A DNA stretch of 38,848 nt from Micromonospora sp. AMSO31t (GTDB lineage: Bacteria > Actinomycetota > Actinomycetes > Mycobacteriales > Micromonosporaceae): NCBI RefSeq assembly GCF_008868175.1, contig NZ_WBKT01000045.1, positions 1 through 38,848 on the forward strand, given 5' to 3'. Below the pieces are notes generated by a model, which was given only the letters and a program-made list of their open reading frames with translations, was not told where the DNA came from and searched no databases. Of the stretch, positions 6,580-15,316 are shown in pieces; position 1 is the stretch's first letter; each line of letters begins with the position of its first letter. A program made the translations under genes and the position numbers.

Positions 6580-9500
6580 ATGCTCGAGAACGAGCCCGAG
6601 GGCGGCGAACGGACCGGCGCAGAGCCGGCCGAGGCAGCCGCCACCAGCAGCACCGACAGCACCGCCGAGGTCAGGCCGCCGGCCCGCAAGCGGGCCAGCC
6701 GTCGCAAGGCCGCCCCGCTGAACCAGCCGGAGCAGACCGACGCGCCGGTCGAGGCGCACACCCCGGTGACCGGGACCGGTGAGACGCCGCAGGCCGAGGT
6801 GTTCGCCCCGGTCGCCGGCGACCTGGAGGCCGCGCCGAAGACCCGGCGGCGGCGCAAGGCGACCCCCGCCAAGGCGGCCGAGGAGCCGGTGGTCGCGGCC
6901 GGGGCGGAGGCCGCCTCCGACGAGGTGGTGCCGCCGGTCAAGGTGACCCGCACCCGCCGCCGCAAGACCACCCCGCCGCCGGTCGACGCCGCCGCGGACG
7001 AGGCGCCGACCGGCGCGCCGGCCGAGACGGCCGAGCCGGCGGTCGAGCCGCAGCCTGACACCGAGCCCCCGGCCGCCCTTGAGCCCCCGGCGCCCGCCGA
7101 GGGCGGGCCGGAGGACGAGGACGCGGTCGGGGAGGACGCCGAGGACGAGCCGACCCCCGGCGACCGGGGCGACGACGAGGCCGTCCTGGCCCGCGCCGGC
7201 GGTCCGGAGGACCGGACCGGCGAGGTGTCGCCCGGCGCCGCCGTGCCGGGCCCCGCCGAGGAGCCGGCCGAGGAGCCCGCGCCGACCAGCCGCAGGCGCC
7301 GCGCCGCACTCTCCGCGCCGACCGTCCTGTTCATGCCTCCGCAGCCCGAGGAGGCCCCGGTCGTCCGGGTCACCTACCCGGTCGCCGAGGAGCCGGCCGA
7401 GGAGCCGGTGGAGACCGGCCGGCGCCGCCGCCGGGGTCGTCGCGAGGTCGAGCCGGTCGAGGTCGAGGTCGAGGTCGAGGAGGAGCCGACCGTCGAGGCC
7501 GAGGAGGTCGCCGAGGCGGAGGAGGAGGACGAGGACGAGGCCGCCCTGCGGCGCCGCCGTCGTCGGGGCCGCCGGGGCCGGGGCCGCGGCCGGGGCGCCG
7601 AGGAGGCGGAGGACGAGGAGGCCGAGGAGGCCGTCCGGGCCGAGTCCGCCGAGGCCGAGGCCGAGGAGATCGAGGACGAGGAGGAGGCCGAGGGCGAGGG
7701 GATGACCCGTCGTCGCCGTCGGCGCCGCCGCCGGGGCGCGGGTGAGGCGGAGACCGTCGCCGAGGACGGCGTGCCCACCGTCGTCAAGATCCGCGAGCCG
7801 CGCAAGGCCGTCGACGAGGTGCAGGGCGTCTCGGGCTCGACCCGGCTGGAGGCCAAGCGGCAGCGCCGCCGGGACGGCCGCGAGCAGCGGCGTACCCGCC
7901 CGCCGATCCTCAGCGAGTCGGAGTTCCTGGCCCGCCGGGAGGCGGTCGACCGGGTGATGGCCGTCCGCCAGCGGGGCGACCGGACGCAGATCGCGGTCCT
8001 CGAGGACGGCGTGCTGGTCGAGCACTACGTGACCCGCAACTCGTCCGGCACCATGGCCGGCAACGTCTACCTCGGCAAGGTGCAGAACGTCCTGCCCAGC
8101 ATGGAGGCGGCCTTCGTCGACATCGGGCGCGGCCGCAACGCCGTGCTCTACGCCGGCGAGGTCAACTGGGACACCACCGGCCTGGAGGGCCGGGCCCGCT
8201 CGATCGAGCAGGCGCTCCGGTCCGGCGACTCGGTGCTGGTGCAGGTCACCAAGGACCCGATCGGGCACAAGGGCGCTCGGCTGACCAGCCACATCGCGCT
8301 CTCCGGCCGGCACCTGGTCTACGTGCCGAACGGCAACGCCTCCGGCATCAGCCGGAAGCTGCCGGACACCGAGCGCAAGCGGCTGCGGGACATCCTCAAG
8401 AAGCTGGTGCCGGACGGCGCCGGGGTGATCGTGCGGACGGCCGCCGAGGGCGCCAGCGAGGACGAGCTGGCCCGGGACGTCAAGCGGCTCCAGGCGCAGT
8501 GGGAGGAGATCCAGGCCAAGGCGGCCGAGGGTGGCGCCCCGGTGCTGCTCTACGAGGAGCCCGACCTGGTCATCCGGGTGGTCCGGGACCTGTTCAACGA
8601 GGACTTCCGCGAGCTGGTCATCGAGGGCGAGCCGGCGTACGACCTGGTCGAGTCCTACCTGTCGCACGTCTCGCCGGACCTGGTGGCCCGGCTGCGCCGG
8701 CACGCCGGCACCACGGACGTGTTCGCCGAGTACCGGATCGACGAGCAGATCCTCAAGGGGCTGGACCGGAAGGTCTTCCTCCCGTCCGGCGGCTCGCTGG
8801 TGATCGACCGGACCGAGGCGATGACCGTCATCGACGTCAACACCGGCAAGTACACCGGCTCCGGGGGCAACCTGGAGGAGACGGTCACCCGGAACAACCT
8901 GGAGGCGGCCGAGGAGATCGTGCGCCAGCTCCGGCTGCGCGACCTCGGCGGCATCGTGGTGATCGACTTCATCGACATGGTGCTGGAGTCGAACCGGGAG
9001 CTGGTGCTGCGCCGGCTCACCGAGTGCCTCGGCCGGGACCGCACCAAGCACCAGGTCACCGAGATCACCTCGCTCGGCCTCGTGCAGATGACCCGCAAGC
9101 GGATCGGCGCGGGCCTGCTGGAGGCGTTCAGCGAGACCTGCGAGTGCTGCAAGGGCCGGGGCGTCATCATCCACACCGAGCCGGTGCCGGAGAAGCCGCG
9201 CGGTGGCGCGGGGGAGAAGGTCAAGGCCGTGGCCTCGGCCGTCACCAGCCCCGCCACCGAGGAGAAGGGCCGACGCCGGGGTCGCCGGGCCGCCGCGGAG
9301 AAGCCCGCGGCGGAGGCCGCGGAGCAGCCCACCCCGGCGGCGCCGGAGAAGGCCGTCGCCGAGGTGGTCGACAGCTCGGACGACGACTACTACGACACCC
9401 AGGGCTACGACCTGTCCCGGTTCGAGACGGAGACGGCGGCCGCCCCGGCGGTGGCGGACAGCCAGCAGGGCGACTCGGCCCGGCTGGCCGCCGCGGACGA

Positions 9501-9600
9501 CCCGGACGCCATCGGCGACGGGGACGAGGAGGGCGCCGAGAACGGCACCGCCCGCCGGCGCTCCCGGCGCGGCGGCGCGCGGCGGCGCACCCGGCCGTGA
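6580..9600 (+). CDS. rne: Ribonuclease E/G family endoribonuclease
   Basis: A 1006-residue RNase E/G. The catalytic half (about 445-870) has an S1 domain (about 486-570), the DNase I-like site with metal-binding D752 (IDVNTGKYTGSGG) and D796 (VIDFIDM), and a zinc-link CxxC at C854-C857 (CECCKGRG). Unlike E. coli RNase E, the long disordered arm is N-terminal (1-440): acidic Glu/Ala tracts alternate with arginine runs near 281-288, 324-339 and 377-385, likely RNA- or partner-binding. A second disordered tail covers 870-1006. ATG 6580 follows CTGGAGAA and is preferred over the in-frame ATG at 6517. It initiates mRNA decay and rRNA maturation in actinobacteria. Its position before rplU-rpmA-obgE is the standard actinobacterial order. 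A terminator follows. Confidence 0.93.
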   Translation: MLENEPEGGERTGAEPAEAAATSSTDSTAEVRPPARKRASRRKAAPLNQPEQTDAPVEAHTPVTGTGETPQAEVFAPVAGDLEAAPKTRRRRKATPAKAAEEPVVAAGAEAASDEVVPPVKVTRTRRRKTTPPPVDAAADEAPTGAPAETAEPAVEPQPDTEPPAALEPPAPAEGGPEDEDAVGEDAEDEPTPGDRGDDEAVLARAGGPEDRTGEVSPGAAVPGPAEEPAEEPAPTSRRRRAALSAPTVLFMPPQPEEAPVVRVTYPVAEEPAEEPVETGRRRRRGRREVEPVEVEVEVEEEPTVEAEEVAEAEEEDEDEAALRRRRRRGRRGRGRGRGAEEAEDEEAEEAVRAESAEAEAEEIEDEEEAEGEGMTRRRRRRRRRGAGEAETVAEDGVPTVVKIREPRKAVDEVQGVSGSTRLEAKRQRRRDGREQRRTRPPILSESEFLARREAVDRVMAVRQRGDRTQIAVLEDGVLVEHYVTRNSSGTMAGNVYLGKVQNVLPSMEAAFVDIGRGRNAVLYAGEVNWDTTGLEGRARSIEQALRSGDSVLVQVTKDPIGHKGARLTSHIALSGRHLVYVPNGNASGISRKLPDTERKRLRDILKKLVPDGAGVIVRTAAEGASEDELARDVKRLQAQWEEIQAKAAEGGAPVLLYEEPDLVIRVVRDLFNEDFRELVIEGEPAYDLVESYLSHVSPDLVARLRRHAGTTDVFAEYRIDEQILKGLDRKVFLPSGGSLVIDRTEAMTVIDVNTGKYTGSGGNLEETVTRNNLEAAEEIVRQLRLRDLGGIVVIDFIDMVLESNRELVLRRLTECLGRDRTKHQVTEITSLGLVQMTRKRIGAGLLEAFSETCECCKGRGVIIHTEPVPEKPRGGAGEKVKAVASAVTSPATEEKGRRRGRRAAAEKPAAEAAEQPTPAAPEKAVAEVVDSSDDDYYDTQGYDLSRFETETAAAPAVADSQQGDSARLAAADDPDAIGDGDEEGAENGTARRRSRRGGARRRTRP

Positions 9601-9624
9601 GCCGCTGACCTGTACGGCGTTTGA

Positions 9625-9665
9625 CAGGGCCCCTGCACCGGCAACAGAGTCGGGCAGGGGCCCTG
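9625..9665 (+). terminator. Intrinsic terminator after rne
   Basis: CAGGGCCCCTGC (9625-9636) and GCAGGGGCCCTG (9654-9665) form a perfect 12-bp stem with a 17-nt loop, 24 nt after the rne stop. Confidence 0.7.
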
Positions 9666-9715
9666 CCGTGTCCGTCGACCCCCGGTCGGGACGGCCGGCC
9701 CCGGAGGGAGGAGAC

Positions 9716-10189
9716 ATGCGTCGCGTGTTCGCGGTCACCGCGCTGACCGGGCTTCTGCTGGCCGGCGCGGGCTGCGCCGACCGGGGCGAGGACCCCTTCG
9801 CGGTGGGCTTCGCCTCACCGGCTCCACCGCCCACGGCGGCCACACCTGCCCCGACGGTCACCGGCGACCCGGGCGTGTGCGCCCGCGCCAAGCAGGCCGG
9901 CTCCGCCGCCGTGCAGACGTACGTGTTCAAGCTGGCCGAGATGCTGCGCGCCACCGGCCGCGGCGACGGGAAGGCCGCGGACGCCGCCCGACGGGACGCG
10001 GAGACGGCCCTCGCGGGCTGGCGGGACGCGCTTCGGGAGCAGTCCGGGCAGGCCGCCGACCCCCGGCTGCGCACCCTGTTGGCGGACCTCGCCACCGAGG
10101 TCGGCGGGCTGGGCACGGACGTGCAGGCGATCGACGAGACGGAGTTCGATCGGCTCCAGGGGCGGCTCGACGAGCTCTGTCCGGCCTGA
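9716..10189 (+). CDS. Small putative lipoprotein
   Basis: A 157-residue protein with a signal peptide and lipobox LAGAGC, lipidation being expected at C20. A Pro/Thr/Ala-rich spacer (about 30-50) leads into a helical domain (52-157) with two cysteines, C55 and C155, that could form a disulphide. ATG 9716 follows the strong GGAGGGAGGAG. It is predicted to be anchored on the outer face of the membrane. I do not recognise a named family; genes like this are frequent among actinobacterial hypotheticals. It sits alone between the rne terminator and rplU. Confidence 0.8.
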   Translation: MRRVFAVTALTGLLLAGAGCADRGEDPFAVGFASPAPPPTAATPAPTVTGDPGVCARAKQAGSAAVQTYVFKLAEMLRATGRGDGKAADAARRDAETALAGWRDALREQSGQAADPRLRTLLADLATEVGGLGTDVQAIDETEFDRLQGRLDELCPA

Positions 10190-10202
10190 CGGGCGGCCCG
10201 GT

Positions 10203-10232
10203 TTGGGCGGCGGGCCGGTCATGGCGTACGCT
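10203..10232 (+). promoter_or_regulatory. Possible rplU promoter
   Basis: TTGGGC (10203-10208) and TACGCT (10227-10232) are spaced by 18 nt. The resulting leader of about 140 nt starts with a small hairpin (GGCGCAC 10240-10246 with GTGTGCC 10251-10257). The rest of the 187-nt gap before rplU holds no gene that I can see; a ribosomal-protein leader is possible. Confidence 0.35.
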
Positions 10233-10376
10233 TGCCTGCGGCGCACTTTGGTGTGCCGAGTTCCCGCGTGCCCGCGCCGCCGGTGTCACGGCTCCCGGCG
10301 AGACGCCGTGGGAACGACCGACCGGTAACGGTGGGTAAAGACGCCAGCAGCCTCAACGACAGGGAGTCCGCCTCCG

Positions 10377-10691
10377 ATGTACGCGATCGTCAAGACCGGC
10401 GGCAAGCAGTACAAGGTCGCCGAGGGCGACGTGATCGAGGTCGAGAAGCTCGCCGGTGCCCCCGGCGACGCGGTGAAGCTCACCGCGGTGCTCCTCGTCG
10501 ACGGTGACGACCTGGTGACCGACGCGACGAAGCTCGCCAAGGTCGCGGTGTCCGGCGAGATCGCCGCGCACACCAAGGGCCCGAAGATCCGGATCCACAA
10601 GTTCAAGAACAAGACCGGCTACCACAAGCGCCAGGGTCACCGCCAGCCGCTGACCCAGGTCAAGGTGACCGGCATCTCCAGCGGGAAGTAG
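10377..10691 (+). CDS. rplU: 50S ribosomal protein L21
   Basis: A 104-residue L21, full length, with the family signature across the protein: [14 protein letters not shown] at the start and [10 protein letters not shown] near the end. It binds 23S rRNA in the large subunit. ATG 10377 follows GGGAG. rpmA starts 11 nt after the stop, so the two are co-transcribed as in most bacteria. Confidence 0.98.
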   Translation: MYAIVKTGGKQYKVAEGDVIEVEKLAGAPGDAVKLTAVLLVDGDDLVTDATKLAKVAVSGEIAAHTKGPKIRIHKFKNKTGYHKRQGHRQPLTQVKVTGISSGK

Positions 10692-10702
10692 GTCGTCCTC
10701 CA

Positions 10703-10957
10703 ATGGCTCACAAAAAGGGTGCGTCCAGCTCGCGTAACGGTCGCGATTCCGCGGCCCAGCGGCTCGGCGTGAAGCGCTTCGGTGGTCAGGTCGTCAGCGC
10801 GGGTGAGATCCTCATCCGTCAGCGTGGCACCAAGTTCCACCCCGGTGACCTGGTCGGCCGTGGCGGCGACGACACGCTGTTCGCGCTGGCCGCCGGCTCG
10901 GTCCAGTTCGGCACCAAGCGCGGTCGCAAGACCGTCAGCATCGTGCCGCAGCAGTAA
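10703..10957 (+). CDS. rpmA: 50S ribosomal protein L27
   Basis: An 84-residue L27 beginning [16 protein letters not shown], with the conserved [21 protein letters not shown] core. Its N-terminal tail reaches the peptidyl-transferase centre. There is no Firmicutes-type cleavable N-terminal extension. It is the second gene of the rplU-rpmA unit and is followed at once by an intrinsic terminator. Confidence 0.98.
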   Translation: MAHKKGASSSRNGRDSAAQRLGVKRFGGQVVSAGEILIRQRGTKFHPGDLVGRGGDDTLFALAAGSVQFGTKRGRKTVSIVPQQ

Positions 10958-10969
10958 TTCGCAGGCGTT

Positions 10970-11009
10970 GCGGGCCGTGGACCTCGTGTCCCGGCCCGCT
11001 TCGCTTTTT
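10970..11009 (+). terminator. Intrinsic terminator after rpmA
   Basis: GCGGGCCG (10970-10977) pairs with CGGCCCGC (10992-10999), followed by TTCGCTTTTT. This is the clearest hairpin plus T-tract terminator in the window. It separates rplU-rpmA from obgE. Confidence 0.8.
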
Positions 11010-11047
11010 CAGGTGCGGGGCAGTGTCCCGCTGGAAGGATTGGCGTC

Positions 11048-12511
11048 GTGACGACGTTCGTTGACCGGGTCGTCCTGCACATGCAGGCCGGCGACGGCGG
11101 GCACGGCTGTGTCTCCATCCACCGGGAGAAGTTCAAGCCCTTCGGCGGCCCCGACGGCGGCAACGGCGGGCACGGCGGCAGCGTCTCGCTGGTCGTCGAC
11201 GCACAGGTGACCACGCTGCTCGACTTCCACTTCCGCCCGCACATGAAGGCCGAGAACGGCAAGGGCGGGGCGGGCTCGAACCGGGACGGGGCCAACGGCC
11301 GCGACCTGGTCATCAAGGTGCCGAACGGCACCGTGGTGCAGACCCTCGACGGCGAGGTGCTGGCCGACCTGGTCGGCGTGGGCACCACCTTCGAGGCGGC
11401 CCGGGGCGGCCGCGGCGGCCGGGGCAACGCCTCGCTGGCGAACGCCCGGCGCAAGGCCCCCGGCTTCGCCGAGCTGGGCGAGCCCGGTGACCGGCTCGAC
11501 GTGGTGCTGGAGCTGAAGAGCGTCGCCGACGTCGGCCTGGTGGGCTTCCCGTCGGCGGGCAAGTCCTCGCTGATCTCGGTGATCTCCGCGGCGAAGCCGA
11601 AGATCGCCGACTACCCGTTCACCACGCTCGTGCCCAACCTGGGCGTCGTCCGGGTGGACAACCACACCTTCACGGTCGCCGACGTGCCGGGCCTGATCCC
11701 GGGCGCGGCCACCGGCAGGGGGCTGGGCCTGGAGTTCCTCCGCCACGTCGAGCGCTGCGCCGTGCTGGTGCACGTGGTCGACACGGCGACGCTGGAGCCG
11801 GGCCGGGACCCGCTCGCCGACATCGACGCCATCGAGTCCGAGCTGACCCAGTACGGCGGCCTGGCCGACCGGCCCCGCCTCGTGGCCCTCAACAAGATCG
11901 ACGTGCCGGACGGGCGGGACCTCGCCGACATCGTCCGGCCCGACCTGGAGGCCCGCGGCTTCCGGGTGTTCGACGTCTCCACCGCCACGCGGGAGGGGCT
12001 GCGGGAGCTGACGTACGCGATGGCCGAGCTGGTCGACCAGTCGCGCCGTGCCGCGCCGCCGGCCGAGCCGACCCGGATCGTGATCCGGCCGAAGGCGGTC
12101 GACGACGCCGGCTTCACCATCGAGGCCGAGGACGACGGCTCCTTCACGGTGCGGGGCAGCCGCCCGGAGCGCTGGGTCAAGCAGACGAACTTCGACAACG
12201 ACGAGGCCGTGGGCTTCCTGGCCGACCGGCTGGCCCGCCTCGGCGTGGAGGAGAAGCTGGCCAAGGCCGGCGCCCAGGCGGGCGACCTGGTCCGGATCGG
12301 CGAGCGCGAGTTCGACTGGCAGCCCACCCTCTACGCCGGCGTCGACTTCGTCCCGGGCAACCGGGGCACGGACGTGCGGCTGGAGGACAAGACGACCCGT
12401 GCCTCCGCCGCGGAGCGGCTGGCCGCCCGCAAGGCGCGCCGGGTGCGCCCGGAGGACGAGCTGGAGGCGGCCGCCCCGCAGGACGACGCCGACGACGAGG
12501 ACTGGGAGTAG
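11048..12511 (+). CDS. obgE: Obg family GTPase
   Basis: A 487-residue Obg/CgtA. The Gly-rich Obg fold spans 1-160. The G domain follows with P-loop GFPSAGKS (166-173), DVPG (212-215) and NKID (282-285). A C-terminal OCT domain (about 340-430) and an acidic tail complete it. It acts in 50S assembly and the stringent/stress response. GTG 11048 has GGAAGGA 8-14 nt upstream. The rplU-rpmA-obg order is conserved. In many actinobacteria proB and proA follow obg; here an unrelated accessory block follows. Confidence 0.97.
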   Translation: MTTFVDRVVLHMQAGDGGHGCVSIHREKFKPFGGPDGGNGGHGGSVSLVVDAQVTTLLDFHFRPHMKAENGKGGAGSNRDGANGRDLVIKVPNGTVVQTLDGEVLADLVGVGTTFEAARGGRGGRGNASLANARRKAPGFAELGEPGDRLDVVLELKSVADVGLVGFPSAGKSSLISVISAAKPKIADYPFTTLVPNLGVVRVDNHTFTVADVPGLIPGAATGRGLGLEFLRHVERCAVLVHVVDTATLEPGRDPLADIDAIESELTQYGGLADRPRLVALNKIDVPDGRDLADIVRPDLEARGFRVFDVSTATREGLRELTYAMAELVDQSRRAAPPAEPTRIVIRPKAVDDAGFTIEAEDDGSFTVRGSRPERWVKQTNFDNDEAVGFLADRLARLGVEEKLAKAGAQAGDLVRIGEREFDWQPTLYAGVDFVPGNRGTDVRLEDKTTRASAAERLAARKARRVRPEDELEAAAPQDDADDEDWE

Positions 12512-12569
12512 TTCCGTTCCGTCCGCGTTCGGGATGGTGGCCGGAAACCTCCGCGAAATCCGGTCGACC

Positions 12570-12575
12570 TACCGT
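12570..12575 (+). promoter_or_regulatory. -10 of a leaderless promoter for the GNAT gene
   Basis: TACCGT lies 6 nt before ATG 12582, the typical actinobacterial leaderless arrangement, and supports that start over the in-frame ATG at 12534. Confidence 0.45.
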
Positions 12576-12581
12576 GACGGG

Positions 12582-13031
12582 ATGCTGATCGAATCCCGTC
12601 CCGCCACGGATCCCGAGGTCGCCGCCCTGGTCGCCGCGCAGCAGCGGGAGCTGCGCGAGGCTGACGGCGGCCTGGACGGGCAGGCGACGGTCACCCACGA
12701 CGACATCCGCTACCTGGCGGTGGTCGAGGGCGGCCGGGCGGTCGCCTGCGGCGGCCTCCAGGCCCTCGACGCCGACACCGGCGAGCTGAAGCGGATGTAC
12801 GTCCGGCCGGCGTACCGGGGGCGGGGGATCGCCCGGCAGTTGCTGGCGGCCCTGGAGGAGTTGGCCTTCCGGCAGGGGCACACCACCGTGTGCCTGGAGA
12901 CCGGGAGCTATCTGCCGGCCGCCATCGGCCTCTACCGGTCCTGCGGCTACCGGCCCGTTCCGGTGTACGGCGAGTACGTCGACAACCCGTTCAGCGTGTG
13001 CTTCGCCAAACGGCTGCCGGTCGCCGCCTGA
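12582..13031 (+). CDS. GNAT family N-acetyltransferase
   Basis: A 149-residue single-domain GNAT. The acetyl-CoA motif A is visible as LKRMYVRPAYRGRGIARQLL (R/Q-x-x-G-x-G/A as RGRGIA), followed by a helix and the LETGSYLPAAIGLYRSCGY motif B region. The substrate cannot be predicted. The start at 12582 is chosen because a TANNNT -10 sits 6 nt upstream and no Shine-Dalgarno supports an earlier start. It converges on the DUF6766 gene with only 9 nt between the stops. Confidence 0.88.
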   Translation: MLIESRPATDPEVAALVAAQQRELREADGGLDGQATVTHDDIRYLAVVEGGRAVACGGLQALDADTGELKRMYVRPAYRGRGIARQLLAALEELAFRQGHTTVCLETGSYLPAAIGLYRSCGYRPVPVYGEYVDNPFSVCFAKRLPVAA

Positions 13032-13040
13032 CGGCGGGCC

Positions 13041-13700
13041 CTAGGCGCCGGTCTCGGCGTGGGCCGCGGTGACCGGCTTGGACTCGGGGCTGGCGTGCTG
13101 CCGGAGCACGATGCTGAGCAGGATCAGCGCGCCCACGGCGAGGAACTCGCTCTGCCAGTTCTGCATCGACTGGAACCAGAAGTCGCTGGTGCCGAGGAAC
13201 TGCCAGGCGCCGATGGGGGCGGCCCCGCTCTGCAACGCCTGCTCCTCGTTGTAGGCGGCCACGCCGCCGAACAGGTGCCCGAGGAACGAGCCCGCGAAGA
13301 TCATGAACAGCGCGATCGAGAGGCTGTTCCGGTAGACCGCCAGCGGCAGCCCGCCGGCCCGCACCGGCCAGGGCGAGTCCGGGGTCCCGTGCCGAGGGTC
13401 GTCGTCGGGCCGGTCCGTCTGGCCCTCCGGCTTCGACTCGGCCGAGCCCTTCTGCACGAGGTACGCGGTGAGCAGCACGTAGCCGCCCATCTGGAGGAAC
13501 TCCGACTCCCAGTTCTCGAAGACCGCCTCGGCGAAGTGCCCGGTGCCCAGGTACGCCCACCAGCTCAGCGGCGCGGCCCCGTACTCGGCCAACTCCTCGT
13601 TGTGCACCTGCCAGCCGAACACGCTCTGCAACACCAGGAAGATCAGGAATGCGCCGAGCATGGCGACCGTGAGCGCGTTGTTCCGCAACCACCGTGGCAT
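13041..13700 (-). CDS. DUF6766-type membrane protein with internal duplication
   Basis: A 219-residue membrane protein made of two homologous halves. Each half has a helix (LTVAMLGAFLIFLVLQ; LSIALFMIFAGSFLG), an x-NEE-x motif, a GAAP turn, a W/F-rich FENWESEFL or MQNWQSEFL motif, a second helix and an ESKP ending. The halves are joined by a polar linker (about 92-120). On the minus strand GAGGAGGT lies 6-7 nt before ATG 13700, so the longer start at 13730 is rejected. Function is unknown. It lies head-to-tail with the DUF4383 gene and near stress-type promoters. Confidence 0.8.
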   Translation of the reverse strand: MPRWLRNNALTVAMLGAFLIFLVLQSVFGWQVHNEELAEYGAAPLSWWAYLGTGHFAEAVFENWESEFLQMGGYVLLTAYLVQKGSAESKPEGQTDRPDDDPRHGTPDSPWPVRAGGLPLAVYRNSLSIALFMIFAGSFLGHLFGGVAAYNEEQALQSGAAPIGAWQFLGTSDFWFQSMQNWQSEFLAVGALILLSIVLRQHASPESKPVTAAHAETGA

Positions 13701-13748
13701 CGCCGGACCTCCTCGTCCCGCCGGGGTCACTCCCCGTGGTGGTCCTGG

Positions 13749-13773
13749 TGCCCCAACCGGTGAGCGGGCAAAC
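13749..13773 (-). promoter_or_regulatory. Weak SigB-type promoter for the DUF6766 gene
   Basis: Reading the minus strand, GTTT (13773-13770) is followed after 16 nt by GGGCA (13753-13749), one base from the GGGTA of the streptomycete SigB consensus. The transcript would start about 40 nt before the gene. Confidence 0.3.
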
Positions 13774-13824
13774 GCCGGCCCGGCGCGTCGCGGCCGACGC
13801 CGCCCGAACGGGTGACGGCGCTGG

Positions 13825-14307
13825 TCAGGGCCGGTCGATGGGAGTGTCCGGCCGCCCGCCGGTGCCCACCTCGTTGTTGAGCAGCAGCCCCAGCGCGAGC
13901 ATGCCGAAGCCGAGGAAGAGGTGCAGCCAGTTGTCGGCGTCGTTGAACGGCACGAAGTTCGCCGCGGTCTCCCGGTCGATGGCGAAGCCGTACAGCCAGA
14001 GGCCCAGGTAGGCGGCGCCGCCGCCGGCCAGGAACAGCCGGGCCCCGGCGATCCGCCGGGCCAGCACGAGGCCGACCAGCCCGAAGAGCAGGTGCAGCAG
14101 GTTGTGCAGGATCGACACCTGGAACAGGCCGATGAGCTTGGCCTCCGAGTGGTGGCCGGCGAACCTCAGGTCCCCGTAGTGGGTGGTGAAGCCGGGGACG
14201 AAGCCGAGCACACCGATCAGCACGAAGACGGCGGCCACCGCGAGGGCGACCTTCTGGATCGGCGGCCGGGACCGGGCCGCGGCGCGTCCGCGCACGTCAC
14301 GTGCCAT
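13825..14307 (-). CDS. DUF4383 membrane protein
   Basis: A 160-residue protein with four predicted membrane helices: near 17-38 (KVALAVAAVFVLIGVLGFVPG), 61-83 (IGLFQVSILHNLLHLLFGLVG), 88-107 and 128-148. The His/Asn-rich SILHNLLHLLFG segment and NWLHLFLGFGML are DUF4383 signatures. ATG 14307 has GGAGG 8 nt upstream; the GTG 9 nt earlier is rejected because it abuts that Shine-Dalgarno. Function is unknown. Proteins of this family are common in actinomycetes. Confidence 0.85.
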   Translation of the reverse strand: MARDVRGRAAARSRPPIQKVALAVAAVFVLIGVLGFVPGFTTHYGDLRFAGHHSEAKLIGLFQVSILHNLLHLLFGLVGLVLARRIAGARLFLAGGGAAYLGLWLYGFAIDRETAANFVPFNDADNWLHLFLGFGMLALGLLLNNEVGTGGRPDTPIDRP

Positions 14308-14402
14308 CGCCGTCACCTCCGTAGCTCACCGCCGCCCGGGGCGGGCAGACCCTCCATTGTGTGACCGGCGCGGGGCGGCTCCGCAGAGAAATGACGAATC
14401 AG

Positions 14403-14426
14403 GCATGGGCCCGGCGACCGGGGGTA
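14403..14426 (+). promoter_or_regulatory. SigB-type stress promoter of the 14506-16428 operon
   Basis: GCAT (14403-14406), 15 nt, GGGTA (14422-14426) fits GNNT-N14-16-GGGTA, the SigB consensus known from Streptomyces coelicolor. The expected start near 14433 puts a perfect hairpin at the 5' end of the transcript. Confidence 0.5.
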
Positions 14427-14436
14427 GGGATTCCGA

Positions 14437-14460
14437 CACGCCGGCAGCAACGCCGGCGTG
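14437..14460 (+). other. 5' UTR hairpin upstream of the envelope-stress operon
   Basis: CACGCCGGC (14437-14445) pairs perfectly with GCCGGCGTG (14452-14460) around a 6-nt loop. It lies about 10 nt after the predicted SigB-type -10, so it would cap the mRNA. It could stabilise the transcript or act as a protein site. Confidence 0.5.
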
Positions 14461-14505
14461 ATCCCCCCAGCACACCCGCTACGAATTCCGAGCGGAAGGG
14501 ACATC

Positions 14506-15285
14506 ATGACTTACGATCTCTCATCCACGTCCGGCACCTACGAGTCGACCAACGGCGGTGGGGTCCGTGACCAGGCCCGCCAGGTCGGCAACGAGGCCGC
14601 CAACGCGGGCGGCGCGGTCGCCCAGACCGCCAAGGAGCAGGGCCAGGAGGTCGTGGGCGAGGCCAAGCGCCAGGCCCGCAACCTCTACGGCGAGGCCCGC
14701 AACCAGGTCACCGCCCAGACCAGCCAGCAGCAGCAGCGCGCGGCCAGCGGGCTGCGTTCGCTGGCCGAGGAGATGCGCTCGATGGCGCAGAACGGCGGCA
14801 GCGCGGGCCCGGTCACCGAGCTGGCCCACCAGGCCGCCGACCGGGTGCACGGCGTGGCCGGCTGGCTGGAGCAGCGCGAGCCGGGCGACCTGCTCCACGA
14901 GGTGAAGAACTACGCCCGCCGCAACCCGGGCACCTTCCTGCTGGGCGCCGCCCTGCTCGGTGTGGTCGCCGGTCGGCTGACCCGGAACATCGCGGCGGTC
15001 GGCGACGGCGACGGCCAGCAGTCGTACGACCCGGACCGGACCGCGGTCATCCCGACCTCCCGGGCGGTGCCGGAGCAGGTGCCGCAGGGCGGCTACCTCG
15101 ACCCGACCCCCGGCACGTACGCCGAGCCGGACCCGGGCTACTCCGCGCCGGGCGCGACCTACCCGGGTGGCGGCGCCCCGAACACCTGGGCCGACCCGGA
15201 GGGTGGCACCGGCCAGCCGCTGCCCCCGCCGAGCCGCACCGACCCGCTGCCGGGCGTGCCGTCGAGCGGCGTCAACCGTCCGTGA
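14506..15285 (+). CDS. Helical single-pass membrane protein with Pro-rich tail
   Basis: A 259-residue protein of unknown family. Residues 20-90 are an Ala/Gln/Glu-rich amphipathic helix (AKEQGQEVVGEAKRQARN-like, LEA/YtxH-like). Further helices lead to one hydrophobic segment at about 144-160 (GTFLLGAALLGVVAGRL), then a disordered Pro/Gly/Tyr tail. ATG 14506 has GGAAGGGA upstream. It is the first gene of an operon with a holin-X protein (31-nt gap) and a DUF3618 protein (ATGA overlap). That trio suggests an envelope or desiccation stress role, which is inferred. A SigB-type promoter precedes it. Confidence 0.8.
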   Translation: MTYDLSSTSGTYESTNGGGVRDQARQVGNEAANAGGAVAQTAKEQGQEVVGEAKRQARNLYGEARNQVTAQTSQQQQRAASGLRSLAEEMRSMAQNGGSAGPVTELAHQAADRVHGVAGWLEQREPGDLLHEVKNYARRNPGTFLLGAALLGVVAGRLTRNIAAVGDGDGQQSYDPDRTAVIPTSRAVPEQVPQGGYLDPTPGTYAEPDPGYSAPGATYPGGGAPNTWADPEGGTGQPLPPPSRTDPLPGVPSSGVNRP

Positions 15286-15316
15286 CCGGCCCGAGCGACA
15301 GAAGGGAGGCGACGGC

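Noticed and set aside
5686..10116. A 1476-codon open frame on the minus strand opposite the TIGR03936 gene, rne and the lipoprotein gene
   Set aside because: It is antisense to genes with clear motifs, spans several of them, and its composition is the usual GC-driven shadow of third-position G/C bias. It has no start signal or recognisable domain.
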